This document shows positions 1-7,366 of a DNA stretch of 64,000 nucleotides, piece after piece; within the stretch, counting starts at the first letter, position 1, and each line of letters begins with the position of its first letter. Where the stretch lies: the NCBI GenBank assembly GCA_023411115.1, contig JAEYPF010000019.1, positions 62,001 through 126,000 on the forward strand, in the 5' to 3' direction. The stretch comes from Methanobacteriota archaeon (GTDB taxonomy: Archaea; Methanobacteriota; Methanobacteria; Methanobacteriales; Methanobacteriaceae). A program made the translations under genes and the position numbers. The notes below the pieces were generated by a model, which searched no databases, was not told where the DNA came from, and worked only from the letters and a program-made list of their open reading frames with translations.

Positions 1-274
1 TGACATACAATTTATTTGGTTCAACCCGCATTCCTTCTTTAATTTCAAGGACTTCCATGTCGGTATACCTTGAAAGTAGTTCTGCCATTGAACTTTTATG
101 AGAAGGATCGAGGTGTTGAATCAGGACAAACCCTACGTTAGAATCAGTGGGCATATTCTTGAACATTTTCCCTAAAGCTTCCAATCCTCCTGCTGATGAG
201 CCAACACCTACCACTGGAATTCTTTTCTTTTTTTTAGAATCATCCTTTAACTTATCTTCGCCAGGGTCTGCCAT
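1..274 (-). CDS. CheB-type protein-glutamate methylesterase domain, N-terminus (partial)
   Basis: The gene starts at 274 behind GGAGG and runs off the window edge, so only about 91 residues are visible. After a short charged leader comes PVVGVGSSAGG, with the CheB nucleophile Ser, then LIQHLDPSHKS, with a conserved CheB His. This is the CheB receptor-methylesterase fold without a preceding receiver domain, as found in CheB-CheR-PAS fusions. Known family role: removal of methyl groups from chemoreceptors. In a methanogen with no chemotaxis genes in view, a role in a PAS/kinase signalling protein is an inference. The RBS partly overlaps the first stem of the hairpin array at 284-399. Confidence 0.8.
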   Translation of the reverse strand, partial: MADPGEDKLKDDSKKKKRIPVVGVGSSAGGLEALGKMFKNMPTDSNVGFVLIQHLDPSHKSSMAELLSRYTDMEVLEIKEGMRVEPNKLYV

Positions 275-283
275 TTTATGCCT

Positions 284-399
284 CCAAAATTTTTTTACAA
301 AAAATTTTGGTCGTTCAGAAAATCTCAATCTTTGATTGAGATTTTCTTCAACCTCCAAAAATCTTTGATTTTTTGGGTTCAGGAAGTACAACACTTCCT
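284..399. repeat. Array of four short hairpins with conserved linkers
   Basis: Four consecutive inverted repeats: 284-310 (CCAAAATTTT arms), 318-346 (13-bp perfect arms, loop TTT), 355-376 (loop TTT, one extra T in one arm) and 381-399 (7-bp arms). Linkers alternate between GTTCA and TTCAACCTC or TTTAACCTCC. The stem sequences differ from each other but stay self-complementary. The first stem runs into the ribosome binding site of the CheB-type gene. Related arrays lie at 13552-13603, 16804-16856, 19008-19062 and 30224-30415. Confidence 0.8.
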
Positions 400-787
400 T
401 TAACCTCCATTATCTATATGAATCTTTAAATATGGTTATAAGTTCTTTAATCATGATTTACAACAAATTATAATTAAAATCTTATTTTAAATATTAATTT
501 TTATGACGCAAGTGTTTATTATATTTTTATATATAAAATTGGTTAGCATGTTAATTAGTAAAAAAGTATTAAATTTGAACTAAAACCCAGTAATTAACAT
601 TATTGCGGCTTTAAATGTCCTTTAAATTATGTATATTCATAATATTCTCATTTAATTTAAAATTTCTAATATTTTATAATATTAACTTTATCTACCTTTA
701 TTGGACAAATTAATGGCTAAACATGGAAAATTTAACAAAAATGTAAAGTAGGTAATCTATTAATGTATTAAAAAATAAACTATAGTT
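400..787. other. AT-rich intergenic region, no gene seen
   Basis: About 390 bases of very AT-rich DNA between the hairpin array and the coiled-coil pair. I see no ORF with coding character and no RNA gene. It presumably carries the divergent promoters of the CheB-type gene and the first coiled-coil gene, but no single TATA box stands out. Confidence 0.5.
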
Positions 788-1111
788 ATGCCTCAAAGAG
801 ATGAAGAAGATCTGACAAAAGAAATAGAGGAACTTAGAAAAGTACAGAATGAATACCAAGGTACATCCAAAGAAATCGTTAAAACTCTCAAAGAACTTAA
901 AAAATCACAAAAAGATTATATAAATTTGGTAAAAGAGCACCAGGTATACTGGCGCAATGAATTAGAAAAAACTGAATATCAGGACACTTCTAGACGCAAA
1001 AAACTTGAAAAAACACTTGAAAATGAAGAAAAAATACTCAAAAAACTTGAAAAAGCATTGAAGCATACCGAAGGGAGAATTGAATTTCATAAAAGGCATG
1101 AACAGGATTAA
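788..1111 (+). CDS. Small charged coiled-coil protein, first of a tandem pair
   Basis: A 107-residue protein made almost entirely of Lys/Glu-rich heptads, with no signal peptide, no membrane segment and no Cys. It aligns with the next protein through the block ELKKSQKDYINLVKEHQVYW (ERRKSEKDFLEIIKKQRKYW in the partner), so the two are paralogues. Both begin MP(Q/E) followed by acidic residues, which supports this start. No clear Shine-Dalgarno precedes it; it may be leaderless. I do not recognise a named family. A structural or scaffolding coiled coil is the limit of what can be said. Confidence 0.7.
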   Translation: MPQRDEEDLTKEIEELRKVQNEYQGTSKEIVKTLKELKKSQKDYINLVKEHQVYWRNELEKTEYQDTSRRKKLEKTLENEEKILKKLEKALKHTEGRIEFHKRHEQD

Positions 1112-1173
1112 ATATTGTCCTGTATAATGGCAATTGATTAATTTTTAATACTATTAAAGATATAGTGTATTAC

Positions 1174-1530
1174 ATGCCTGAGCAAGAAGAGGAAAGAATT
1201 GATAAACAAGCTAGTAAACAGGAAACATTAGAAGAAAGACTGGGAAAAACTCGAGATCAAATAATAAAAACATTTAAAGAACGAAGAAAGTCAGAAAAAG
1301 ATTTTTTAGAAATCATAAAAAAACAAAGAAAATACTGGAAAGACCAGTTAAAAAATATCGATCCACAGAAAGACAAAGATAGATACGATGAACTTAATGA
1401 AAAAATAAAAAACGAAGAAACGCTCATTAAACAAATTAAAGATGAAATAGATAGGATAAATAATGAACTTAAACAGGAAAAAGAACATAAAGAATCAGAA
1501 CAAAAAAAAAAAAATGATAACTTGGCATAA
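1174..1530 (+). CDS. Small charged coiled-coil protein, second of a tandem pair
   Basis: A 118-residue paralogue of the preceding gene, 62 bases downstream on the same strand. It keeps the KSEKDF-X9-YW core and ends in a Lys-rich, probably disordered tail. I chose the ATG at 1174 over a GTG at 1165 because it gives an N-terminus (MPEQEEE) matching the partner (MPQRDEE). Soluble, no Cys, no membrane segment. Function unknown; the tandem pair suggests hetero-oligomers or a recent duplication. Confidence 0.7.
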   Translation: MPEQEEERIDKQASKQETLEERLGKTRDQIIKTFKERRKSEKDFLEIIKKQRKYWKDQLKNIDPQKDKDRYDELNEKIKNEETLIKQIKDEIDRINNELKQEKEHKESEQKKKNDNLA

Positions 1531-1577
1531 ACGTTAATGAACTAATTATAGGTTAAATCAAAAATTTAAAGGTGTTC

Positions 1578-2486
1578 TTATTTTGAATCATAATGAGGAT
1601 CTTCATGGTGAACTTTTTCAATGAACCTGAGATCAAAAATATCTTCTTGTTTTAAATCATGATGCATATAGCCTAAATTTTGCAGTACTGGGATAAATTT
1701 AAGCGTAGATTCAATATATTTTTTTGGAATGCTTGCACAGTATTTTGGGGACATATTGTACGTATCAAGCACGAAATCATTATCAACCACTTCAACTTCT
1801 TTTAAAGCTACATCTGCGGCCTCTTTTGGATATAATCTTATTAAATTGCAGGCATTTTCATGTGCTTTCAAGAAATCTAATATAAATTCTGGCTTTTCGT
1901 GAATTAATTCTTCCTTTACAACTATTCCATAGCTTGGATTGTACGTCCAGAGTCTGGATGGTGGGATAACAATGTTAGAATTAAATCTTCTTGAAGCAAC
2001 CGCAGCAAGGGATGGCGTTCCAACACCAGCAGCTATTTCGCCCTCTTCTATAGCATCCGGTATAAAATCAGCCCATGAAAAATTTTTAATCTCAATATCA
2101 AAGTCTTTAGTCATTTTCCGTATTATCACATCATGAATACACCCTTTTGAAGGAGTTCCAATAGTTTTACCTTCAAACTGTTCTAGAACAGATTTTACAT
2201 TACCTAATTCATCAAAAGTCTTATATTTAGTTGGGGCGACCATTACAGTTCCTTCTACATGCCCTCCACCAACACATTTGACTTTTAAACCATTTTCAAT
2301 GCCTATCATAACTGGGGGAAGGCCAATATATCCCACATCGATATCTCCAGAAGCAAATGCATCCTTCATTACTGGGCCTGTGGCAAATAAGAGCCATTCT
2401 AAATCATAATCATTTAGATTCCCTAAGGACTTATTTTTAAGGATAAATGAAGTGTGATATATTGTTGATAGGTAACCAATGCGAAT
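1578..2486 (-). CDS. ABC-type substrate-binding protein (nitrate/sulfonate/thiamine-precursor type), apparent ATT start
   Basis: The protein carries the periplasmic binding protein type 2 signature of the NMT1/SsuA/TauA group: IRIGYLSTIYHTSF, then GDIDVGYIGLPP and GGHVEGTVM. From the first ATG (2369) it would be 263 residues and lack the first beta strand. The frame is open upstream to a perfect family N-terminus, and GGAGG (2495-2499) sits 8 bases before an ATT at 2484-2486, with an in-frame stop above and no ATG, GTG or TTG in between. I therefore annotate 302 codons from ATT. No signal peptide or lipobox is visible and no permease or ATPase gene is adjacent. A sulfonate or other sulfur-compound ligand is inferred only from the sulfur operator in its promoter. 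Confidence 0.72.
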   Translation of the reverse strand: MRIGYLSTIYHTSFILKNKSLGNLNDYDLEWLLFATGPVMKDAFASGDIDVGYIGLPPVMIGIENGLKVKCVGGGHVEGTVMVAPTKYKTFDELGNVKSVLEQFEGKTIGTPSKGCIHDVIIRKMTKDFDIEIKNFSWADFIPDAIEEGEIAAGVGTPSLAAVASRRFNSNIVIPPSRLWTYNPSYGIVVKEELIHEKPEFILDFLKAHENACNLIRLYPKEAADVALKEVEVVDNDFVLDTYNMSPKYCASIPKKYIESTLKFIPVLQNLGYMHHDLKQEDIFDLRFIEKVHHEDPHYDSK

Positions 2487-2520
2487 GAAAAATTCCTCCG
2501 GATTAATTTATTTCTTTTAT

Positions 2521-2534
2521 ATAACAATTGTTAT
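2521..2534. promoter_or_regulatory. Sulfur-regulon palindrome, substrate-binding protein promoter
   Basis: ATAACAATTGTTAT, a perfect 14-bp palindrome. On the minus strand it lies 5 bases downstream of a TATA box (2540-2548, TTTATATAA) and 35 bases before the gene start, so it would cover the stretch between TATA and the transcription start. This geometry fits a repressor. Confidence 0.75.
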
Positions 2535-2703
2535 ATTTATTATATAAAGTTTCACCTATTTAAAAACTGAAAAATAGATTTTATTTAATGAACTGTACTG
2601 TAATTAATGACTTTTTTTAGAATTTAGTTTACAATATGGAATTTTTAAATAATTTGAACTACATAAATAACACTGATAAAAAATAAAGGTGAGTGGAGTA
2701 TTA

Positions 2704-3303
2704 ATGGAATTCAAAGAATTAGTACAAAAAAGATTTGCAGCCAGAGCGTATGAAGACAGAAAAATTGACGAGGATAAAATAGACCAAATCCTTGAGATGA
2801 TAAGGCTTTCACCGTCTGCACTTAACCTGCAGCCGTGGAAAGTCAAAGTAGTTGCAGACAGCGAATTAAAAGAAAAAATGTACCAGAATTCAATGGAACA
2901 AAAGCACATAGCAGAATGTTCCCATGTACTGGTATTCTGCGCGAATACTGACCTGCCAGGACTGGCTGAAAAAATAATAAGTGGTATGAAAGCAGCTGGA
3001 GTACCTGAAGAAACCCTTAAATTCTATGAAATGGCTGCAGACAATTTAACCAACCGTATTCCTCCTGAAGCAAGGCTTTGTGAGGCACAGAAAAATGTAT
3101 TCATTGCAGCAACCCATGGAGTTTTAGCCGCTAAATCACTTGGAATTGATTCATGTATTGTACAGGGATTTGATCCTGCTGCTTATTCTGAAATTCTTGA
3201 ACTTCCATCTGATATTGTGCCAACAGTACTTGTCCTGCTAGGATATGCTGCAAGTGAGCCAACACCTAAGATGAGGTTCCCAAAGGAAGAGATTTTCTTC
3301 TAA
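2704..3303 (+). CDS. Nitroreductase family protein (FMN-dependent)
   Basis: A 199-residue flavoprotein of the nitroreductase superfamily. The N-terminus KRFAARAYEDRKI and the motif SPSALNLQPWKV are the usual FMN-phosphate and ring-binding segments of NfsB/NfnB-like enzymes, and GFDPAAYSEIL near the C-terminus is also typical. The family reduces quinones, nitro compounds or flavins with NAD(P)H; the true substrate is not predictable. I chose the ATG at 2704 because GGAG lies 6 bases upstream; a GTG at 2689 would add five residues. It converges on the MoaD-like gene with a shared terminator between them. Confidence 0.88.
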   Translation: MEFKELVQKRFAARAYEDRKIDEDKIDQILEMIRLSPSALNLQPWKVKVVADSELKEKMYQNSMEQKHIAECSHVLVFCANTDLPGLAEKIISGMKAAGVPEETLKFYEMAADNLTNRIPPEARLCEAQKNVFIAATHGVLAAKSLGIDSCIVQGFDPAAYSEILELPSDIVPTVLVLLGYAASEPTPKMRFPKEEIFF

Positions 3304-3326
3304 ATTTATTTTTTTTAAAATAAATT
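3303..3326. terminator. Bidirectional T-rich inverted repeat terminator
   Basis: AATTTATTTT-TTTT-AAAATAAATT is a perfect inverted repeat exactly between two convergent genes (nitroreductase on plus, MoaD-like on minus). It gives a T-run on both strands, the form expected for archaeal oligo-T termination. Confidence 0.55.
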
Positions 3327-3338
3327 AAAACGTGAAGA

Positions 3339-3614
3339 TTATCCTCCAGCGATGGTCTGGAAAATTACAACTTCATCGTTGTCTCCGACTTCTGATTCTA
3401 AACCGCCGCTGGCGCCTACATCTTCGCCGTTTACGAGTATTTTCATGTAATCTCTTATATTTCCTTCTTTATCAAATAAAGCGTCTTTAAATTCATTTCC
3501 ATATTTTTCAGTAAGTTTGTCCATTAAATTTGAGATATTTCCGTTGTATTCCATATTTACGGACCTTTCACCTGTGATATCTCTAAAACGTGCTAAAAAT
3601 TTTACTTCAACCAT
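3339..3614 (-). CDS. MoaD/ThiS family ubiquitin-like sulfur carrier
   Basis: A 91-residue beta-grasp protein ending in Gly-Gly (FQTIAGG), the C-terminus that is adenylated and thiocarboxylated in MoaD, ThiS and archaeal SAMP proteins. VKFLARFRDITGE is the usual first strand of archaeal MoaD-like carriers, and DNDEVVIFQTIAGG the last. It could supply sulfur for molybdopterin (moaA and moeA are in the window), thiazole or tRNA thiolation; sequence alone does not decide. An AGGAG lies upstream of the ATG. The sulfur palindrome at 3719-3732 is about 105 bases upstream. Confidence 0.88.
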   Translation of the reverse strand: MVEVKFLARFRDITGERSVNMEYNGNISNLMDKLTEKYGNEFKDALFDKEGNIRDYMKILVNGEDVGASGGLESEVGDNDEVVIFQTIAGG

Positions 3615-3718
3615 AATAATTCTCCTAATTATGTTAAATATTAAAAATATACTCTGTAAATAATTTATTCTAAATTTAAACTAAAATTCAACTTATTTAT
3701 TTTAAATTTGATGTTTTT

Positions 3719-3732
3719 ATAACTATTGTTAT
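3719..3732. promoter_or_regulatory. Sulfur-regulon palindrome between MoaD-like and PPOX genes
   Basis: ATAACTATTGTTAT, one mismatch from a perfect palindrome, in the divergent intergenic region of the MoaD-like carrier and the PPOX protein. It is about 105 bases from the carrier start and 117 bases from the PPOX start, so which gene it serves is unclear. Confidence 0.55.
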
Positions 3733-3814
3733 AAAGTAGTTATAAATGTTACTGATTTTATATTTTGTTTGATATTATCTCAAAATGGACTATTTTTTAC
3801 AAAAATGTTATATA

Positions 3815-3828
3815 TTAACGATTGTTAT
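3815..3828. promoter_or_regulatory. Sulfur-regulon palindrome in the PPOX promoter
   Basis: TTAACGATTGTTAT directly overlaps the end of a TATA box (3808-3816, TTATATATT) and ends 20 bases before the ATG of the PPOX gene. The position on the initiation region is the same as in the thi4 and cystathionine gamma-synthase promoters. Confidence 0.65.
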
Positions 3829-3848
3829 AAATATTACTGGTGATTTGA

Positions 3849-4247
3849 ATGGTAATGACAGAAGAAATGATGGATGCTGTAGAAAAGGACAACGTAGTTT
3901 TCCTTGCAACTGCAACTAAAGAGGGAGTACCTAACGTTGTTCCTATTGGCTTTGCAAGGCCAATTGATAATAAAACAATCATGATTGTGGACAATTACTT
4001 AAATAAGACCCGTAAAAACCTTGAAAGCAACCCAAAAGCTAGTTTAGTTCCAAGAGATGCTTCAAAGTGCCCATATCAATTTAAGGGTAGTGTGGAAATA
4101 GTTGAATCAGGTAAGTATTTCGACGATGCTGTGGACTGGGCAACAAGTGTGATGAGTCAGCTCGCCCCTAAAGCGGCAGTTTTACTTAAAGTAGAGGAAA
4201 TTTATTCAGTACAACCAGGACCTGATGCAGGTTCAAAGGTTGATTAA
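3849..4247 (+). CDS. Pyridoxamine 5'-phosphate oxidase family protein (split-barrel flavoprotein)
   Basis: A 132-residue protein with the split-barrel FMN-binding pattern: FLATATKEGVPNVVPIGFARPID, followed by a strand with NKTRKNLESNPKASL. This small subfamily is common in methanogens and probably binds FMN or F420; a true PNPOx role is unlikely given the size and host. GGTGA precedes the start, with a second ATG two codons later as an alternative. The promoter carries the sulfur palindrome at 3815-3828, so it may belong to the sulfur regulon. Its reaction is not known. Confidence 0.85.
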   Translation: MVMTEEMMDAVEKDNVVFLATATKEGVPNVVPIGFARPIDNKTIMIVDNYLNKTRKNLESNPKASLVPRDASKCPYQFKGSVEIVESGKYFDDAVDWATSVMSQLAPKAAVLLKVEEIYSVQPGPDAGSKVD

Positions 4248-4263
4248 GAACAGAGATGTTCTT
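4246..4263 (+). terminator. Hairpin after the PPOX gene
   Basis: AAGAACA-GAGA-TGTTCTT, a perfect 7-bp stem overlapping the stop codon, followed within 10 bases by a T-run. It sits between convergent genes. Confidence 0.5.
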
Positions 4264-4311
4264 AAACTATTTTTCTTTATAAAAATTTAAAAAATAAGGA
4301 TTGAATTTTAT

Positions 4312-4557
4312 TTATCTTGATCTTGATTGCATCTCTGCAGAACCGTCTTTGCAGTGATATACTGTGTCAAAGCTAAATTCTGATGAAACTGAGCATTCCT
4401 GGCAGTTACATCCTTGCATATTCTCAAAACAGGTTATTTCATCACCTTGAGAGCAAAATACTCCCATCTTTCCACTTTTCATACACTCATTAAAAGTTGG
4501 GCATGCATTGCAGATGCATTTTATCATAGTATCTTCACTTTTTGGCACTTTTGCCAT
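4312..4557 (-). CDS. DUF2769-type Cys-rich small protein
   Basis: An 81-residue protein beginning MAKVPKSEDTMIKCICNACP, with GGAGGTGAT ideally placed before this ATG; an earlier in-frame ATG would add 13 residues without a good RBS. It has eight Cys in a C-X-C-X2-C-X5-C pattern in the first half and C-X5-C-X-C-X2-C in the second. That matches the DUF2769 domain of methanogens and suggests metal or Fe-S binding. Function unknown. It lies between the PPOX gene (convergent) and the NifX-like gene (divergent). Confidence 0.8.
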   Translation of the reverse strand: MAKVPKSEDTMIKCICNACPTFNECMKSGKMGVFCSQGDEITCFENMQGCNCQECSVSSEFSFDTVYHCKDGSAEMQSRSR

Positions 4558-4669
4558 GATATCACCTCCAGTTGCAACTTTCTTATGTAATAACATTGAT
4601 AAATAATTTATTATTAACCTTTAAAATTCTAAATATAATGAGTCTTATATTAATTAAAGAGGTTTTAAT

Positions 4670-5023
4670 ATGTCACATAAAGTAGCAATAGCAAGCAGCG
4701 ATGGAAAGTTTGTAAATCAACATTTTGGGAGAGCAAATCAATTTTTAATAGTAGAACTTAAAGACAACGGCAGCTATGAATTTCTTGAACTTCGAAAAAA
4801 CACTCCTTCCTGTAATCCAACTGGTGAAAGTACCACAGAGGACACTATAAAATTAATTGAAGACGTTGATGGTGTGTTGGTTAGTCAGGTGGGCCCTGGA
4901 GCTGCTGATAAACTTATAGCACATGGAATTCAGCCGATAATTATACCAATGTTGATAGACGATGCATTAAAGAAGATATATGAGATTATGCAGGAAGAAT
5001 CTGAAGAAGAGAGTTCAAACTGA
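4670..5023 (+). CDS. NifX/NifB-type dinitrogenase iron-molybdenum cofactor domain protein
   Basis: A 117-residue single-domain protein of the NifX/NafY family: KVAIASSDGKFVNQHFGRA with the conserved HFGRA segment, then GVLVSQVGPGAADKL. The family binds Fe-S or Fe-Mo cluster precursors, and stand-alone copies are widespread in methanogens outside nif operons. It has one Cys, at residue 46 or so. AGAGG precedes the ATG. No nif structural genes are in view, so a general Fe-S or Mo handling role is more likely than nitrogenase assembly. Confidence 0.85.
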   Translation: MSHKVAIASSDGKFVNQHFGRANQFLIVELKDNGSYEFLELRKNTPSCNPTGESTTEDTIKLIEDVDGVLVSQVGPGAADKLIAHGIQPIIIPMLIDDALKKIYEIMQEESEEESSN

Positions 5024-5041
5024 TACACTTCTTAATACGGC

Positions 5042-5983
5042 TTAACGACTATTTTCAATATTTTTTACACCTTTTATTATTCCACCTCTACGTTCTGCTT
5101 CATATATGCCGTATATAATAAGGAACGTTCCAAGTACAGTATAAACTGTTATAGATTCTCCAAGTACCAGAGCAGCTAAAATTACTCCGGATAACGGCTG
5201 AACATATATAAACATTCCTGCAATTGAAGCAGGCAGCTTTTCTGTACCATAATTATACAATAGAAATGCGACAAGAGAACATAATATAGTAAGGAATCCC
5301 ATGGCTATCCATGTGGATCCAGTAAAATCTACTGGGGACAACATGGGCGATAAAAGATAAAATGGCACTAATTCCAGTGCCCCAAAGATAAAAGTGTAAT
5401 TAAGCACTGTAAGTGCAGAATATTTCTCATTTATTGGTTTTCCCAGGACAGTATACAATGCCCAGACCACATTAGCTAATATGGCTATTCCATCACCCAG
5501 AAAATTGCTGGAAACTGCTAAACTGCCGTTGGTAATTATGAATGCCACTCCTGCAAATCCAAGCAGCGCACCAATTGCCTTATGCCGGGTAATCTTTTCA
5601 TTAAGTAGAATTGCCGATGCAAATATTATAAAAAACGGGGAAAGGCTAAATATAAGCGTAAAACAGGTTGCTGTCGTGTATGCCAATGAAGTTACCTGTA
5701 GTAAAAATTCTAGAGGGATACCTAAAAAAGCCAGTATTGCTATGAAAGGTAAGTCTTTTTTATCTATTGTAAATGCTTTACTTCCTTTCAATAATATTGT
5801 GGCCATGACTAAAAGTGGTGCAGCAATTATAAATCGAAGAGCAACTATTTCAAATGTTCCAAGCTGCAGTTGTGCAATTTTAACTGCTACTCCTGAAGCG
5901 CCCCAGAAAATATTGGTAAGAATGAGGCCTGTAATTACCAGCAATGTGCCGTTGTTTTTGATATGCCCAACCTGTTTATACAT
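5042..5983 (-). CDS. EamA/DMT-family transporter
   Basis: About 313 residues with ten hydrophobic helices in two EamA repeats (GLILTNIFWGASGVAVK in the first half, ANVVWALYTVLGKPI in the second). This is the drug/metabolite transporter superfamily. The ATG at 5983 has GTGAAG upstream; a GTG at 5992 is an alternative. The substrate is unknown. It is divergent from cysK, and E. coli EamA exports cysteine and O-acetylserine, so a thiol-metabolite exporter is a reasonable but unproven idea. Its 3' end abuts the NifX-like gene, convergent. Confidence 0.88.
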   Translation of the reverse strand: MYKQVGHIKNNGTLLVITGLILTNIFWGASGVAVKIAQLQLGTFEIVALRFIIAAPLLVMATILLKGSKAFTIDKKDLPFIAILAFLGIPLEFLLQVTSLAYTTATCFTLIFSLSPFFIIFASAILLNEKITRHKAIGALLGFAGVAFIITNGSLAVSSNFLGDGIAILANVVWALYTVLGKPINEKYSALTVLNYTFIFGALELVPFYLLSPMLSPVDFTGSTWIAMGFLTILCSLVAFLLYNYGTEKLPASIAGMFIYVQPLSGVILAALVLGESITVYTVLGTFLIIYGIYEAERRGGIIKGVKNIENSR

Positions 5984-6141
5984 AATCTTCACTTAAATCT
6001 AATAATAAATACTTGTAGAACCGAGAAAAATATAATATTAACAGATTTCGTATTTAAAGTTTATATTAATTTTAAGGCATTTGCTGGTGATTTTATTAAA
6101 TTAGCAAAATTCTATCAATCATGATATAAATTTCTAAATAT

Positions 6142-6248
6142 ATAACGATCGTTAATTATTTATAGTATATTAATTTTAAACAAGTATAACTATAGTTATA
6201 CTCGGCATCCTCATCCATAACTAACAATTGTTTTATAACTATAGTTAT
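6142..6248 (+). promoter_or_regulatory. Cluster of four sulfur-regulon palindromes upstream of cysK
   Basis: Four copies of the 14-bp motif in 107 bases: 6142-6155 (ATAACGATCGTTAA, overlapping a TATA-like AAATATATAA), 6186-6199 (ATAACTATAGTTAT, part of an 18-bp perfect palindrome, 6184-6201), 6221-6234 (degenerate, CTAACAATTGTTTT) and 6235-6248 (ATAACTATAGTTAT). The last two abut exactly. The final site ends 52 bases before the cysK ATG. This is the densest operator cluster in the window, and the intergenic region holds nothing else I can identify. Confidence 0.75.
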
Positions 6249-6300
6249 ATTAATACAAAAAAACAATAAAAAAAATAGACATATTAAACACGGTGAGAAA

Positions 6301-7287
6301 ATGGTAAAAATACCTGAATTGAAAAGAGGAATAGCAAACGATGCAACTGAACTTATAGGAAACACTCCTTTAGTTAGACTAAACAAGCTAACTGAAGGGT
6401 TAAATGCAGAAGTTGTAGCTAAATTAGAATCTTTCAATCCTTTAAGTAGTGTAAAGGATAGGATTGGTGTTGCTTTAATTGAAACTGGTGAAGAAGCCGG
6501 AATCATAAATAAGGATTCAGTTTTAATCGAGCCTACAAGTGGAAACACTGGTATTGCACTTGCTTTTGTAGCCGCAGCTAAGGGTTACAAGCTGATATTA
6601 ACTATGCCTGATACTATGTCGCTGGAACGGAGAAAACTTTTAGCAGCATTTGGTGCAGAAATAGTTCTAACACCTGGTGCAAATGGAATGCCCGGTGCAA
6701 TAGCAAAAGCTGATGAGCTTGCAAAAGAAATCCCAAATGCAGTACAACCACGACAGTTTGATAACCCTGCAAACCCAAAAATACACAGGGAAACCACTGC
6801 AGAAGAAATTTGGAGAGATACAGATGGAAAAGTGGATATTTTAGTCGCTGGTGTAGGTACTGGAGGGACTTTAACTGGTATTGCTGAAGTATTGAAAGAA
6901 AGGAACCCTGATTTTAAAGCAGTTGCAGTTGAGCCTGCCACTTCCCCTGTACTATCTGGGGGAGAAAAAGGACCTCACAAAATACAAGGTATAGGTGCAG
7001 GATTTGTCCCTAGTATCCTTAGATCTGATTTAATCGATGAAATCATCCCGGTCAAAGATGAAGATGCAGGACACACATTAATTAGGCTTGCAAGAGAAGA
7101 AGGAATATTTGCAGGTATATCCTCTGGAGCAGCTACTTGGGCGGCTCTTCAGCTGGCGAAAAGGGAAGAGAATGAAGGTAAACGTATAATTGCAATACTT
7201 CCAGACACTGGAGAAAGATACTTAAGTGTCGATTGGGTATTTGAGGAAATATACAAGCCATATGAGGCAGTATTTCCGCGAATATAA
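6301..7287 (+). CDS. cysK: Cysteine synthase (O-acetylserine sulfhydrylase)
   Basis: A 328-residue PLP enzyme of the CysK/CysM fold-type II family. Lys52 in SSVKDR is the PLP lysine, TSGNTGIALA binds substrate, and GVGTGGTLTG binds the cofactor phosphate. It makes cysteine from O-acetylserine and sulfide; the O-acetylserine would come from cysE just downstream. GGTGA precedes the ATG. Bacterial-type OAS cysteine synthesis is not universal in methanogens, many of which make Cys on tRNA, so lateral gain by an ancestor is plausible. Four palindromes upstream suggest strong sulfur control. Confidence 0.96.
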   Translation: MVKIPELKRGIANDATELIGNTPLVRLNKLTEGLNAEVVAKLESFNPLSSVKDRIGVALIETGEEAGIINKDSVLIEPTSGNTGIALAFVAAAKGYKLILTMPDTMSLERRKLLAAFGAEIVLTPGANGMPGAIAKADELAKEIPNAVQPRQFDNPANPKIHRETTAEEIWRDTDGKVDILVAGVGTGGTLTGIAEVLKERNPDFKAVAVEPATSPVLSGGEKGPHKIQGIGAGFVPSILRSDLIDEIIPVKDEDAGHTLIRLAREEGIFAGISSGAATWAALQLAKREENEGKRIIAILPDTGERYLSVDWVFEEIYKPYEAVFPRI

Positions 7288-7366
7288 ATAGAAATATATT
7301 TGATGCAGTAATGCATTAAATAATCATTTCTAATATTTTAAATTAAATAATTAAGGAGGCTTAATT

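Noticed and set aside
284..399. CRISPR array
   Set aside because: The repeated units are hairpins with variable stems and short conserved linkers. There are no fixed-length repeats with unique spacers and no cas genes in the window.
5481..5996. Plus-strand ORF of 171 codons opposite the DMT gene
   Set aside because: It is antisense to a clear transporter gene and has no family signature or RBS; other long antisense frames opposite top6, the P-type ATPase and cysK were rejected for the same reason.
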